DNA of 55,584 nucleotides from an uncultured Gardnerella sp. (lineage in GTDB: Bacteria; Actinomycetota; Actinomycetes; Actinomycetales; Bifidobacteriaceae). Positions 1 to 8,225 of the stretch are shown here, piece by piece. The stretch spans positions 1 to 55,584 of the forward strand of contig CAMYPG010000007.1 in the NCBI GenBank assembly GCA_947289115.1, read 5' to 3'. The notes beneath the pieces were generated by a model that made no database searches, was not told where the DNA came from, and was given only the letters and a program-made list of their open reading frames with translations. Numbering within the stretch: the stretch's first letter is position 1; the number at the start of each line of letters is the position of its first letter. A program made the translations under genes and the position numbers.

Positions 1-581
1 GCAGCAAAAGCATCATCAAGATGCAACTTAGCAGTCTTCACAGCCTCAACAGCCTCAGCCTTCTTCTGATCATCAGATGGAGCAGCCTTTGGTTCTGGAG
101 CCTTAGCATGAGCCTGCTCGGCAGCAAGATAAGCAGTAGCCTTAACAGTCTTATCCTGCTCAGCAGCAGTCTTAGCAGCCTTAGCATCAACATCAGCGTT
201 GAAAGCAGCTACATACTTTTCAGCTTTATCATTGGCATCTTTTGGAGCATCAGCAGCAGCTTCAACAACTTTATGACCCTGAACCTTAGTGTCATCCTTA
301 ATCTTGACTTTATCAGTATCAGCTGGCTGATCACCAACAGCCTTCAAAGCCTCAGCAGTCTTAGTGGCAGCTTCATCAGCAGCCTTCTCAGCTGCAACAG
401 CAGCCTCATATGCAGTACGAGCGGCGTCTAATTCTTTCTTCAAATCAGCCTTAGACTTCTTAACTTCCTGAGACTGAGTATTTGCACCGCCATCAGCAGC
501 GAATGCTGGGGTTGCCATTGCGAAGCCGGCAAGCAAAGTAGCGCCAGCAGCGAAAGCGGCGATAGCCTTCTTATTCATCAT
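1..581 (-). CDS. Secreted Ala/Lys-rich surface protein, 3' part outside window
   Basis: The reading frame is open from the start codon at 581 to the window edge, about 193 codons, so the C-terminus is missing. The N-terminus is a clear signal peptide: MMNKK, a hydrophobic stretch of about 20 residues, and a likely cleavage site after AFA before ADGG. The mature part is highly charged and rich in Ala, Lys, Glu and Asp (runs such as AAVAAEKAADEAA), typical of an extended helical or coiled-coil wall-associated stalk. Two ATG codons are adjacent (581 and 578), preceded by AAAGGA. I cannot name a family; an LPXTG anchor or binding domain may lie beyond the edge. Transcription is probably controlled by the G-tract promoter at 707-737. 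Confidence 0.8.
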   Translation of the reverse strand, partial: MMNKKAIAAFAAGATLLAGFAMATPAFAADGGANTQSQEVKKSKADLKKELDAARTAYEAAVAAEKAADEAATKTAEALKAVGDQPADTDKVKIKDDTKVQGHKVVEAAADAPKDANDKAEKYVAAFNADVDAKAAKTAAEQDKTVKATAYLAAEQAHAKAPEPKAAPSDDQKKAEAVEAVKTAKLHLDDAFA

Positions 582-603
582 TTTAATTTCCTTTCTTCTT
601 CTC

Positions 604-624
604 CTCTGCGTTAGGGGCGCAGAG
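604..624 (-). other. 5'UTR hairpin of the surface-protein gene
   Basis: A perfect 7-bp inverted repeat (CTCTGCG / CGCAGAG) with a 7-nt loop lies about 10 nt upstream of the Shine-Dalgarno. In the mRNA it would form a stem just ahead of the ribosome binding site. Possible roles are mRNA stability or translation control; this is inference. Confidence 0.45.
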
Positions 625-706
625 AAAAATTTGCTCCACAATCCACAACACGTGAATAATGGTTTAAACACCAGCCAAAACTAGGAGCAGCTGGCGTTTG
701 CTTATT

Positions 707-737
707 AACATACCCCCCCCCCGTTTAAAAAAGTCAA
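707..737 (-). promoter_or_regulatory. Putative phase-variable promoter with G10 spacer tract
   Basis: On the minus strand a TTGACT hexamer (737-732) and a TATGTT hexamer (712-707) are separated by 19 bp, of which ten are an uninterrupted G run (722-713). The optimal sigma-70 spacing is 17 bp. Gain or loss of one or two G by slippage would therefore tune promoter strength. The predicted start lies about 120 nt before the ATG at 581. Confidence 0.6.
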
Positions 738-785
738 GAGGCAACCACACAAAACAAACAGAAAAAAATAATGTTACACACAAAC

Positions 786-829
786 TAATCCACAATAAAA
801 ACTATTTTCACCATAATATTTGTGGATTA
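786..829. promoter_or_regulatory. 10-bp inverted repeat upstream of the G-tract promoter
   Basis: TAATCCACAA (786-795) and TTGTGGATTA (820-829) are perfect inverted copies separated by 24 bp, 50 to 90 bp upstream of the -35 hexamer of the surface-protein gene. Each arm is one base away from a DnaA box (TTATCCACA). It could be an operator for a dimeric regulator. The rest of 740-1010 is A/T-rich with no gene that I can support. Confidence 0.35.
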
Positions 830-1011
830 ACACTAATAAAACCGTAAAAACACATTATTTCAAGGTTTTTAAAGAATTTTCCCAGACTTTTCTCAGGAAA
901 CTACTCAGACAAGAACACTAACACTATAAAACCATTGAAAAATCAACATTCCATACAACCCACACGCGCAACACGCCGACACCCCACCACTCTTCACTCT
1001 GCAATCTCTTC

Positions 1012-1112
1012 TCCCGCATTTGTTCCCCTTTTTAGCAAATATAGAAACAAACACGGGCGCGACGAATTGCCTTCGCGCTCAAAGCGTAGCGCGCGAATGC
1101 ACCTAGATTCGC
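1012..1112. repeat. Intergenic repeat, copy A (left half only)
   Basis: The block runs from CCCGCATTTGTTCCC through a GAAACAAACACGGGCGCGA segment to AAAGCGTAGCGCGCGAA. The same order of modules recurs at 55240-55345 near the other end of the window. The right half of the full element is absent here, and the copy runs into the 3' end of birA. Confidence 0.6.
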
Positions 1113-2119
1113 ACAGCACAAACATCGCCAGTGCGAACAGTTATTATCTGCCCAGAATCCTTACGCACTTGAATAGAAGCATCACGCATAAGATTTTGAG
1201 CAACTCCTTCTACACTAGTAAAACTTTTTGCACCAACATCATAAGCATCAGCGTGATTAGAATCGTCAACTCCAGCATCAATCCCCAAACCGTCATCATT
1301 CGGCGCGCGAACAATCACCTTGCGCCCCAACGTCCAACATGCTTCACTCGCCTCTTTAAGCAAATCCAAAGAGCATTCATTAGCATTCTTTACAAACTTC
1401 CCCAACCTAATCCTAAGATTTTCCACCAATCGCGCGGCTATATTATCCCCAAGCTCAGCAAAATCTGGCAGATTATCGTAATGCATTTTAAGCGAAGTTG
1501 CTTCCTCGATTGGAAGTGACTGCTTATCCATAAAAAGATTTAAACCAATCCCGAAAATAACTCCAATATTAGGATCGGCAATATCGCCAGCAACCGTTTT
1601 TGGAGTCAAAACAATCTCCGTTAAAACTCCACCTTCTTTACAGTCACCAATAAAAATATCATTAGGCCATTTAAGACTGATCTTGCTATAATCTGGCAAT
1701 TCCCCATTTTCAATCTGCGTAGAGCCAAACTCTTTTAGCGCGCCAATAATCGAATCTCGCGCAGCAAGACCAGCAATTATAGGCAGCCAGCCATTGTAAC
1801 TTGGATTCTTAACAATGCTACTTGGCAAAATCGTGGCAAAAGAAGCTAGTAAACTCTCAAAAGGCTTACTAACCCATTTTCTACACAATCTTCCTTTGCC
1901 TTCTGTCTGATGGCAAGCAACAACAATATAAATCGAAGGCAATTCGTCTTGTCTTTTTACAAAATGAGTATTGTTGCAGTCATCAGTACACCCATCACAG
2001 CGCTCATCACAGCACCCATCAGTGAGAATTTTGCGTGCATAATTCTGTGTTGAATCAATAACGTCAAAATAAGCAAAACCGTCTGCAACATTTTTAGTGC
2101 GTTCAAAAAAATTACTCAT
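1103..2119 (-). CDS. birA: Biotin--[acetyl-CoA-carboxylase] ligase
   Basis: A 338-residue biotin protein ligase, which activates biotin with ATP and attaches it to the biotin carrier domain of acyl-CoA carboxylases. Seen: the biotin/AMP-binding loop as GKGRLCRKW (about residues 74-82), the KWPND catalytic motif (150-154), GVIFGIGLNL and a C-terminal BPL_C-like region. There is no N-terminal winged helix, so it is a monofunctional enzyme and not a repressor. A Cys/Asp-rich insert (about residues 35-50) is unusual and looks like a small metal-binding loop. The ATG has no Shine-Dalgarno; a TATAAT box ends 6 nt before it, suggesting a leaderless mRNA. The divergent neighbour is a membrane protein followed by a FasR-like regulator, consistent with a lipid-synthesis context. 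Confidence 0.9.
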   Translation of the reverse strand: MSNFFERTKNVADGFAYFDVIDSTQNYARKILTDGCCDERCDGCTDDCNNTHFVKRQDELPSIYIVVACHQTEGKGRLCRKWVSKPFESLLASFATILPSSIVKNPSYNGWLPIIAGLAARDSIIGALKEFGSTQIENGELPDYSKISLKWPNDIFIGDCKEGGVLTEIVLTPKTVAGDIADPNIGVIFGIGLNLFMDKQSLPIEEATSLKMHYDNLPDFAELGDNIAARLVENLRIRLGKFVKNANECSLDLLKEASEACWTLGRKVIVRAPNDDGLGIDAGVDDSNHADAYDVGAKSFTSVEGVAQNLMRDASIQVRKDSGQIITVRTGDVCAVRI

Positions 2120-2125
2120 ACAGAA

Positions 2126-2131
2126 ATTATA
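2126..2131 (-). promoter_or_regulatory. -10 box of birA, leaderless start
   Basis: TATAAT on the minus strand, followed by six bases and then the ATG at 2119, so transcription would start at or within a base or two of the initiation codon. The -35 region is only weakly matched (TTTTTA). Confidence 0.45.
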
Positions 2132-2168
2132 GAAATTTTAATATAATTTAAAAAGATTGTGCAACAGG

Positions 2169-2174
2169 TATAAT
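2169..2174 (+). promoter_or_regulatory. -10 box for the membrane protein/FasR-like operon
   Basis: A perfect TATAAT on the plus strand about 55 nt before the ATG at 2230, in the short divergent region shared with birA. No good -35 hexamer is visible. Confidence 0.4.
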
Positions 2175-2229
2175 TTACACAAGTACTTTACACAAATTAC
2201 TTATTAGGATTAAAAATCAGTAGGTCACT

Positions 2230-4368
2230 ATGAAATTCATTAAAAATGACTATGCGAGCGCAAAAACAGTCGCAGAACCTACTGATACTTGCAATGCAAA
2301 ACCAGATACTAAAAACGATATAAAACCAGATACGAAATCTGAAATGAAAATCGATCCAAAAACAAGCACATCAAAAACAAGCTTGACAAAAACATCAATA
2401 TTTAATCTCGTAAGTCAGCTTGCGACTCAAGCACTAATACTATTTACTTGCATCTGGCTTGCTTTTTGCACAAGCTTAGGCGTAATTTACCGTAATCAAG
2501 GATCTTTAACCGATTTTAATTGGGTTAATGCACTTATTTTTGCAGCAGTATTCTGCGTTTATTACGCAATTTTAAGATACATTATTCATTTTGGAAAAAA
2601 CGACAAAAACGACAAAATACTAAAAATACTAAAAATCACAACTTATAAAATCACAAAACCACTTTTTCACTCATTTAGAAGCATCGCCGCTAAAAAGCCT
2701 AAGATAATTTTTTCAATAAAACGTACTCTAAAATGGTGTTTTTACCATTCAACTTGTAGAAAACGAAACATTTTCCTAACACTGATTATCGGCTGGCTGT
2801 GGGCACCAATAACACTTCTAGCAGCTTATGGAGCCGATATTTGCTCACAAATCCGAGAATACAGCTGGACATGGAACCAAATAACTGGCATAAAACAACC
2901 ATACATTGGATTCTTTAGCTTTGTTCCAGCAGACATCTACCCAACAGCACACTATCTTTGGCCGGCAAAACCTACGTATTTAAGCGACCAACACAACATT
3001 GTTTTAACATTAATTTACGGTGCTGTAGCAGCAGTATCGCGATATTTTACCGAATCGAACGATGCTGGAATCATACTACTTGCAATTATGCAATTCGTTT
3101 TTGCAGCATGGTGTTGCGCCGCCACAGCAAACCGATTCCTAAACACGCCATGGGTTAAATCTAAAACAAGCGAAACTCAAACTGCCTTACCAACACCAAT
3201 CTTCTTCCGCGCAGCCGTAATAATCACATTTTTATTCAGCCCACTTGTAGTTTTTTCAACAATCGCACTAACAAAATCACCATTATTCGCATTTGCATTC
3301 GTATGGTGGTTTGGAATATCTTACGAACTACACTGCACAATACAAAACGCAAAAATCTCACGCAAACACACGATTCTTGAACTGATAATAAGCGTTTGCA
3401 TTATGCTAATCGCAGCAAAATATGCGTGGTATATTCTTGTTATCCAATTTGTACTTCTAATGTTTTACAGCATAAAACGTTGGAAAATCTGGGTTTTATG
3501 CATTCTGCTCCCAACAATTCTTATACACGGAGCCATAATTATAGCCATATCTAGTGGAGCCATAATAAATGGAGATCCTATTGAAAGCCGCGGAGTACAA
3601 CTTCAGCAAATAGCCAGAATCGCAAAACTAGATCCAAAAAGCATACCGCATAAAGCAGCACGAGAAATTGCGCCAATTTTTAATCTCAACCAAACCGCTG
3701 AAGCATACACACCTCAAGACGCAGATCCTGTAAAATCTTCTGGCTTACAGTCTAAAAAAGTGAGCTACCGTTGGCGTTACATTACAAAAGACGACATGAA
3801 AAAGTTTAACCACGCATGGTGGCTTATGGTTAAACACAGTCCAATTGTTGCAACGGACGCATTCTTAGCCAAATCCTACGGTTATTTTGACATTCTAGAC
3901 ATCCCTTATGTCGGACCAGAATACTACATAAATACTGACAACATAAAAAACTCAGAGTGGATACGCTACTGGCTACCGGAATGGCGTGCAGGTGTTTCAA
4001 ATACTGTTGAATCGTGGAGTAATACGCCGATTTTAGGTTGGCTGATTCACGGAAACCTGTATGTTGTTGGCACACTGCTTATCGGAGTTGCAGAAATCGT
4101 TCTTAAACGTTGGAAAACACTCGTTTTGCATATTCCTCTTGCTCTGTTAATAGGAGTAATGGTGCTGGCTCCTGCAAACAATTTTGAACGACATATGCTC
4201 CCTATTACGTTCGTATTCTTCTTTACGGCTCTAACATTTTTAAGAGAGTCTAAATTGCTTGGCAGAGATAATATTATAGATATAACGTCAAATACAAAAA
4301 TAGAAAATACTTCACAGTTGCCAAAATTGCCAAAATTAAATATAGAAACGATTGGAGGTGACAAATGA
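2230..4368 (+). CDS. Large polytopic membrane protein
   Basis: A 712-residue integral membrane protein. The first ~55 residues are a polar Lys/Asp/Thr-rich cytoplasmic segment with a repeated DTKSE/PDTK-like pattern. Many hydrophobic segments follow, grouped around residues 60-120, 180-205, 255-290, 320-345 and 380-450. A long extracytoplasmic loop (about 455-595) comes next, then further segments near 610-665. The layout of an N-terminal helix bundle with a big soluble loop resembles GT-C-type glycosyltransferases and the uncharacterised DUF6020 proteins of bifidobacteria; the assignment is tentative. The stop overlaps the start of the next gene by ATGA, so the two are translationally coupled. 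Confidence 0.75.
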   Translation: MKFIKNDYASAKTVAEPTDTCNAKPDTKNDIKPDTKSEMKIDPKTSTSKTSLTKTSIFNLVSQLATQALILFTCIWLAFCTSLGVIYRNQGSLTDFNWVNALIFAAVFCVYYAILRYIIHFGKNDKNDKILKILKITTYKITKPLFHSFRSIAAKKPKIIFSIKRTLKWCFYHSTCRKRNIFLTLIIGWLWAPITLLAAYGADICSQIREYSWTWNQITGIKQPYIGFFSFVPADIYPTAHYLWPAKPTYLSDQHNIVLTLIYGAVAAVSRYFTESNDAGIILLAIMQFVFAAWCCAATANRFLNTPWVKSKTSETQTALPTPIFFRAAVIITFLFSPLVVFSTIALTKSPLFAFAFVWWFGISYELHCTIQNAKISRKHTILELIISVCIMLIAAKYAWYILVIQFVLLMFYSIKRWKIWVLCILLPTILIHGAIIIAISSGAIINGDPIESRGVQLQQIARIAKLDPKSIPHKAAREIAPIFNLNQTAEAYTPQDADPVKSSGLQSKKVSYRWRYITKDDMKKFNHAWWLMVKHSPIVATDAFLAKSYGYFDILDIPYVGPEYYINTDNIKNSEWIRYWLPEWRAGVSNTVESWSNTPILGWLIHGNLYVVGTLLIGVAEIVLKRWKTLVLHIPLALLIGVMVLAPANNFERHMLPITFVFFFTALTFLRESKLLGRDNIIDITSNTKIENTSQLPKLPKLNIETIGGDK

Positions 4369-5654
4369 ACAACGAACTTTACGATAGCGCGGTTGCTGGC
4401 GACTCTACTGCTGACACAACCAGCAAGATTTATGACGTAGACTATAGTACTACTAGCAACATCACAGAAGATGTTGATTTTCTAACAATTCTTACAGGAA
4501 TATTGCCAAACGGAAACAATATTTATAATAGGAACTCAAACGAAGCTAAGGAAAAATCGCAAGCAACCAGCGATGAAAAAGCCGAAGAAACTCAAGACCA
4601 AAACCAAACAGAAACACATAAAAAACATCATCTTTTATGGCGCAGAAAACAATCAAACGAAACTACAGAAAAAGCTACTAGCACAACACCACAATTTACG
4701 CCACTGCCATGCGCGCCAAAAAACGAAGACACAAGTGGAATATTTGACAATCGAGACGGAAAAATCTTCGACTCAGCAACACGCTTGCGACTACATACAA
4801 TAATTGGAGCGTGCCTGATGAATGGCATTGCAGACAGCCGCGTAAGCGCACTAATGCACCTCTTGCAATGGCAAGAAAATACGCGGCTCCTGGCAATAGC
4901 TGGTACATACGAAACACTCGACATAAACGAAGACAGTCCAACACGCAAAACAACAACTCACGCGCCGCAAAACAACACAGACACTTTACGACGAACCATA
5001 TGGACGCAACTTGGCGCATGTGGAGCATACGATGCGATAGTAGACCGCGTTCAAAAAGACGCAATTACATCTAGAACAAAAACATGGAAAATAGCCGCAA
5101 AACCTCAAGCAAAAGAAAACGATGAATTTCCCGCCCCGTCACACATAATCATCCTAGCTTTAAAAGAAAACCCAAGCCAAGACGCGCTAAACAAACTTTG
5201 CGAAGTATTTACAAAATCAGGTAAGCCAATTTGCATAAGCGAAATTGCAGTCGGCGCACAAGAAATATGCGAAGAAATCACAGCAACTCTAGCAGCGCTT
5301 GCTGTTGCACCGTCTGTAACACATTTGCCACAAATAATACGCTGCGACGATGTGCTGCCAGAGCGCGCGCTTATAGGCGACGAAACCGCAGTAGAAACCT
5401 TATATACTAAGGTGTATCAGAGCTTGGCACCATACAACCCAGACGACCCGACTTTGCAAACTGTAGATGCTTTCTTGCGATTTGGCGGCGCACTAGACCA
5501 AACTTCACACAACCTTAATGTGCACCCAAACACAATACGATATCGACTGCGCAAAGTTGCACAAACAACAGGCTGGGACGCCACCGATCCGCGTGAAGCA
5601 TACGTTTTACAAACTGCGATTACGATTGGGCGCATCCGCGATTCTGCGCGCTAA
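4365..5654 (+). CDS. PucR-type transcriptional regulator, FasR-like
   Basis: 429 residues. The last ~65 residues are a PucR/CdaR C-terminal helix-turn-helix: VDAFLRFGG, then NVHPNTIRYRLRKV, then DPREAYVLQTAI. In actinobacteria this arrangement occurs in FasR, the regulator of fatty-acid synthase genes. The nearby biotin ligase supports such a role, but no fas gene lies in the window. The first ~120 residues are poorly conserved, Asn/Lys/Thr-rich and probably disordered. Residues 9-13 (AVAGD) are encoded by a copy of the dispersed 18-bp motif. The start overlaps the upstream stop (ATGA) and has a strong GGAGGTGA Shine-Dalgarno inside the preceding gene. Confidence 0.8.
   Translation: MNNELYDSAVAGDSTADTTSKIYDVDYSTTSNITEDVDFLTILTGILPNGNNIYNRNSNEAKEKSQATSDEKAEETQDQNQTETHKKHHLLWRRKQSNETTEKATSTTPQFTPLPCAPKNEDTSGIFDNRDGKIFDSATRLRLHTIIGACLMNGIADSRVSALMHLLQWQENTRLLAIAGTYETLDINEDSPTRKTTTHAPQNNTDTLRRTIWTQLGACGAYDAIVDRVQKDAITSRTKTWKIAAKPQAKENDEFPAPSHIIILALKENPSQDALNKLCEVFTKSGKPICISEIAVGAQEICEEITATLAALAVAPSVTHLPQIIRCDDVLPERALIGDETAVETLYTKVYQSLAPYNPDDPTLQTVDAFLRFGGALDQTSHNLNVHPNTIRYRLRKVAQTTGWDATDPREAYVLQTAITIGRIRDSAR
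4391..4408 (+). repeat. Dispersed 18-bp motif, copy 1 (in CDS)
   Basis: GGTTGCTGGCGACTCTAC, sharing the first 14 bases of the consensus GGTTGCTGGCGACTTWTC. It lies in the poorly conserved N-terminus of the FasR-like regulator and encodes VAGDST. Confidence 0.6.
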
Positions 5655-5656
5655 AG

Positions 5657-5710
5657 CAAAAAGCGCCGAAAACAACGCATTCTATAAAAGAACACACTAT
5701 TTTCAGCGCT
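5657..5710 (-). terminator. Terminator after rplKA (possibly bidirectional)
   Basis: Arms AGCGCCGAAAA (5662-5672) and TTTTCAGCGCT (5700-5710) pair with one mismatch. On the minus strand a T run follows. It sits between the convergent rplA and FasR-like genes and could serve both. Confidence 0.55.
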
Positions 5711-5741
5711 AATAAAATTACTCAGCTATGCTTGGCTAAAA

Positions 5742-6437
5742 TCACGCAGCAATGCTTGCAATATCCACTGGAACACCAGGAGCCATCGTAGAGGTAATCG
5801 TTACCTTAGTGATGTAACGACCCTTGATGGTAGTAGGCTTCAAGCGGCGAATCTCATCGGCAACAGCCTTGAAGTTCTCTTCAAGAGCCTTCTCGTCGAA
5901 GGAAAGCTTGCCAAAGAGGAAGGAAAGATTGCCCTGACGATCAACGCGGAACTCAATCTTACCACCCTTAATATCGGCAACAGCCTTTGCAACATCCATT
6001 GTAACGGTGCCAGTCTTAGGATTTGGCATCAAGCTACGAGGACCAAGCACACGACCAAGGCGACCAACCTTGCCCATCATGTCTGGGGTTGCAACAACGG
6101 CATCGAAGTCAAGGAAGCCACCGGCAACCTTCTCGATAAGCTCGTCATCACCAACGATGTCTGCGCCAGCTTCTTGAGCCTCAGTAGCCTTTGGACCACG
6201 AGCAAACACCAAAACCTTAGCGGTTTTACCAGTGCCATTAGGCAAGTTCACAACGCCACGAACCAACTGATCCGCCTTGCGAGGATCCACATTAAGGCGC
6301 ATAACAGCCTCAGCAGACTCGTCGAAAGCGTGCTTTGGCATGCTCTTAAGCAAAGCAATAGCTTCAGCTGGGGTGTAAAGGTTGTTGCGGTCAATCTTCT
6401 CAGCCGCTTCACGATACTTCTTAGAACGCTTCACCAT
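5742..6437 (-). CDS. rplA: 50S ribosomal protein L1
   Basis: L1 builds the mobile stalk on the 50S subunit at the E site and in many bacteria represses its own operon. The sequence is full length (231 residues). It shows MVKRSKKYREA at the N-terminus, the ADQLVRG and LVFARG motifs, the RLGRVLGPRSLMPNPKTGT signature and a C-terminal STMAPGVPVD. I chose the ATG at 6437 because family members begin MVKRSKKY; a GTG three codons upstream is also in frame. rplK lies 15 nt upstream, so the two form an operon. Confidence 0.97.
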   Translation of the reverse strand: MVKRSKKYREAAEKIDRNNLYTPAEAIALLKSMPKHAFDESAEAVMRLNVDPRKADQLVRGVVNLPNGTGKTAKVLVFARGPKATEAQEAGADIVGDDELIEKVAGGFLDFDAVVATPDMMGKVGRLGRVLGPRSLMPNPKTGTVTMDVAKAVADIKGGKIEFRVDRQGNLSFLFGKLSFDEKALEENFKAVADEIRRLKPTTIKGRYITKVTITSTMAPGVPVDIASIAA

Positions 6438-6452
6438 TTTTTCCACTCACTT

Positions 6453-6884
6453 TCAGTCGGTAACGGTAATACCCATCGAGCGAGCAGTGCCCGCGATAAT
6501 CTTCATACCAGCTTCAACATCTCGTGCAGAAAGATCTGGCATCTTGATTTCGGCGATTTCGCGCACCTGAGCCTTAGTCACAGAGCCAACCTTGTGGGTC
6601 AATGGGTTCTCGGTGCCCTTAGGAATGCCAGCAGCCTTAAGCAACAAAGCAGCAGCTGGTGGAGTCTTAAGAATAAATGTAAAGGAACGATCTTCGTAAA
6701 CAGTAATCTCTACTGGGACGATCTGACCCATCTTGTCCTTCGTCTGGTCGTTATAGGCCTTGCAGAAGTCCATGATGTTTACGCCGTGGGAGCCTAAAGC
6801 AGGACCCAGTGGTGGGGCTGGATTTGCTTTACCAGCCTGAATCTCGAGCTTAATAAGCGCAGAGACTTTCTTTTTTGGAGCCAT
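6453..6884 (-). CDS. rplK: 50S ribosomal protein L11
   Basis: L11 binds the GTPase-associated centre of 23S rRNA together with the L10-L12 stalk. It has 143 residues beginning MAPKKKVSALIKLEIQAG, with the proline-rich PAPPLGPALGSHGVNIMDFCKAYN segment of the N-terminal domain and the C-terminal rRNA-binding ARDVEAGMKIIAGTARSMGI. The frame stays open 11 codons upstream, but MAPKKK is the family start. secE-nusG, which usually precede rplKA in bacteria, are about 37 kb away here. Confidence 0.97.
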   Translation of the reverse strand: MAPKKKVSALIKLEIQAGKANPAPPLGPALGSHGVNIMDFCKAYNDQTKDKMGQIVPVEITVYEDRSFTFILKTPPAAALLLKAAGIPKGTENPLTHKVGSVTKAQVREIAEIKMPDLSARDVEAGMKIIAGTARSMGITVTD

Positions 6885-7060
6885 AATATGGTTCTTCTTT
6901 CTTTTGAAGCGGTTCATTCGGCGCCCTAAAACGTTGATATTAAGCCGTTTTAAGGATCCTCCCGCAACTTATATTGCTGTGCTGTGCTAGCGGATTACTC
7001 CTCCAGTCACAAGCTTTCCTATTATGCCACTTTGCCGCGACGATTTTGGAAACAAAAGCA
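6885..7060 (-). promoter_or_regulatory. Leader/promoter region of rplKA
   Basis: No gene is visible between rplK and the rplJL terminator. On the minus strand a TGGCATAAT sequence (about 7023-7031) resembles an extended -10 box, but I find no convincing -35. A GCGGGAGGATCC stretch near 6955-6966 is purine-rich but too far from the rplK start to be its Shine-Dalgarno. Confidence 0.3.
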
Positions 7061-7100
7061 AAAACGGCAAGGAATCCGTGAAACCACGAAAACCTTGCCG
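7061..7100 (-). terminator. Rho-independent terminator of rplJL
   Basis: CGGCAAGG (7065-7072) and CCTTGCCG (7093-7100) form a perfect 8-bp stem whose loop holds a smaller CGTG/CACG stem. On the minus strand it is followed by TTTTTGCTTTTG. Confidence 0.75.
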
Positions 7101-7180
7101 CGTTAAAAACGCATTCGCGACTAGTGCACTAGCAAATTGCACCAGCAACCAGCCGCCTGCGTTAACAAAAGAGCCTAGAA

Positions 7181-7564
7181 CTACTTAAGTTCAACAGTTG
7201 CGCCGGCTTCTTCGAGAGCAGCCTTAGCCTTGTCGGCATCTTCCTTCTTAGCCTTCTCGAGGACTGGCTTTGGAGCATTGTCAACAATGTCCTTAGCTTC
7301 CTTCAAGCCGAGGCCAGTCAAAGCCTTAACAGCCTTGATGACGGCAACCTTCTGAGCACCTGCAGAAGCGAGGACAACGTCAAACTCGTCCTTCTCTTCC
7401 TCAGCAGCGCCAGCGGCAGCGGCTGGAGCAGCAGCAACAGCAGCTACAGGAGCAGCAGCCTCAACATCGAACTTCTCTTCAAAGGCCTTGACGAACTCAG
7501 AAAGCTCGACGAGGGTCATTTCACCGAAAGCTTCAAGAAGCTCTTCGCTAGTGAGCTTAGCCAT
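7181..7564 (-). CDS. rplL: 50S ribosomal protein L7/L12
   Basis: The multicopy stalk protein that recruits translation GTPases. It has 127 residues: an N-terminal dimerisation helix (MAKLTSEELLEAFGEMTLVELSEF), an Ala-rich hinge (about 45-62) and the C-terminal factor-binding domain with KVAVIKAVKALTGLGLKEAKDIVD. I took the ATG at 7564; upstream in-frame codons are not part of the family. It lies 95 nt downstream of rplJ. Confidence 0.97.
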   Translation of the reverse strand: MAKLTSEELLEAFGEMTLVELSEFVKAFEEKFDVEAAAPVAAVAAAPAAAAGAAEEEKDEFDVVLASAGAQKVAVIKAVKALTGLGLKEAKDIVDNAPKPVLEKAKKEDADKAKAALEEAGATVELK

Positions 7565-7659
7565 AATGGCTTCCTTTCTTACTTGGCCAGACACACCTTG
7601 TGCCTTAGAGCCATAACATTTTTATTATTTTTGGTCTCATGCAGCAAGCTGCAAGGGAA

Positions 7660-8181
7660 TCAAGCGGCCTTTTCCTGCTTCTCGCGCAAAGCGTCGATAG
7701 TACGCACTGCCTTGGTTGGCAAAGCGTTGAACAAGTAGGCGGCCTTGGACATGGTGCCCTTGAGCGCGCCAGCCATCTCGGAAAGCAATTCTGGGCGAGA
7801 CTTGAGGTCTGCCAGCTGCTTGGCGCCTTCGGCATCGTAAACGGTTCCATCTGCGAAACCGCCCTTGATGACGAGGGTCTTATTCTCTTTGGCAAAATCA
7901 CGCAAGGTCTTAGCAGCCTCAATGAAATCGCCCTTTACAAAGGTGATTGCAGTTGGGCCAGCAAGAAGCTCATCAAGACCTTCAATGCCCGCTTCCTTAG
8001 CGGCAATGCGAGCAAGCGTGTTCTTAGCCACAGAGTAGGAAGTATCGCGGCCTAGCTTTTCGCGCAGAGTAGAAATCTGCGGAACGGTAAGCCCGCGGTA
8101 CTCGGTGAGGTAGATAGCGTCTGCATTACGGAAAAGTTTCGTAAGCTCGGCAACTACCGCTTCCTTTTCGGGCCTCTTCAT
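7660..8181 (-). CDS. rplJ: 50S ribosomal protein L10
   Basis: L10 anchors L7/L12 dimers to the ribosome and, as the L10-L12 complex, usually represses its own mRNA by binding the leader. It has 173 residues: MKRPEKEAVVAELTKLF, then YRGLTVPQISTLREKL, NTLARIAA, and a C-terminal L12-binding helix. The start at 8181 is preceded by AGGAACGCC. A long structured leader with an attenuator-like hairpin lies upstream. Confidence 0.97.
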   Translation of the reverse strand: MKRPEKEAVVAELTKLFRNADAIYLTEYRGLTVPQISTLREKLGRDTSYSVAKNTLARIAAKEAGIEGLDELLAGPTAITFVKGDFIEAAKTLRDFAKENKTLVIKGGFADGTVYDAEGAKQLADLKSRPELLSEMAGALKGTMSKAAYLFNALPTKAVRTIDALREKQEKAA

Positions 8182-8225
8182 GGCGTTCCTTCCTAAATTG
8201 GCCGTCGGAATGGAAATAACATATC

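Noticed and set aside
21..431. Plus-strand open frame rich in Ser/Leu
   Set aside because: It is the reverse complement of the Ala-rich surface protein (GCT codons read as AGC), which has a signal peptide and ribosome binding site on the minus strand.
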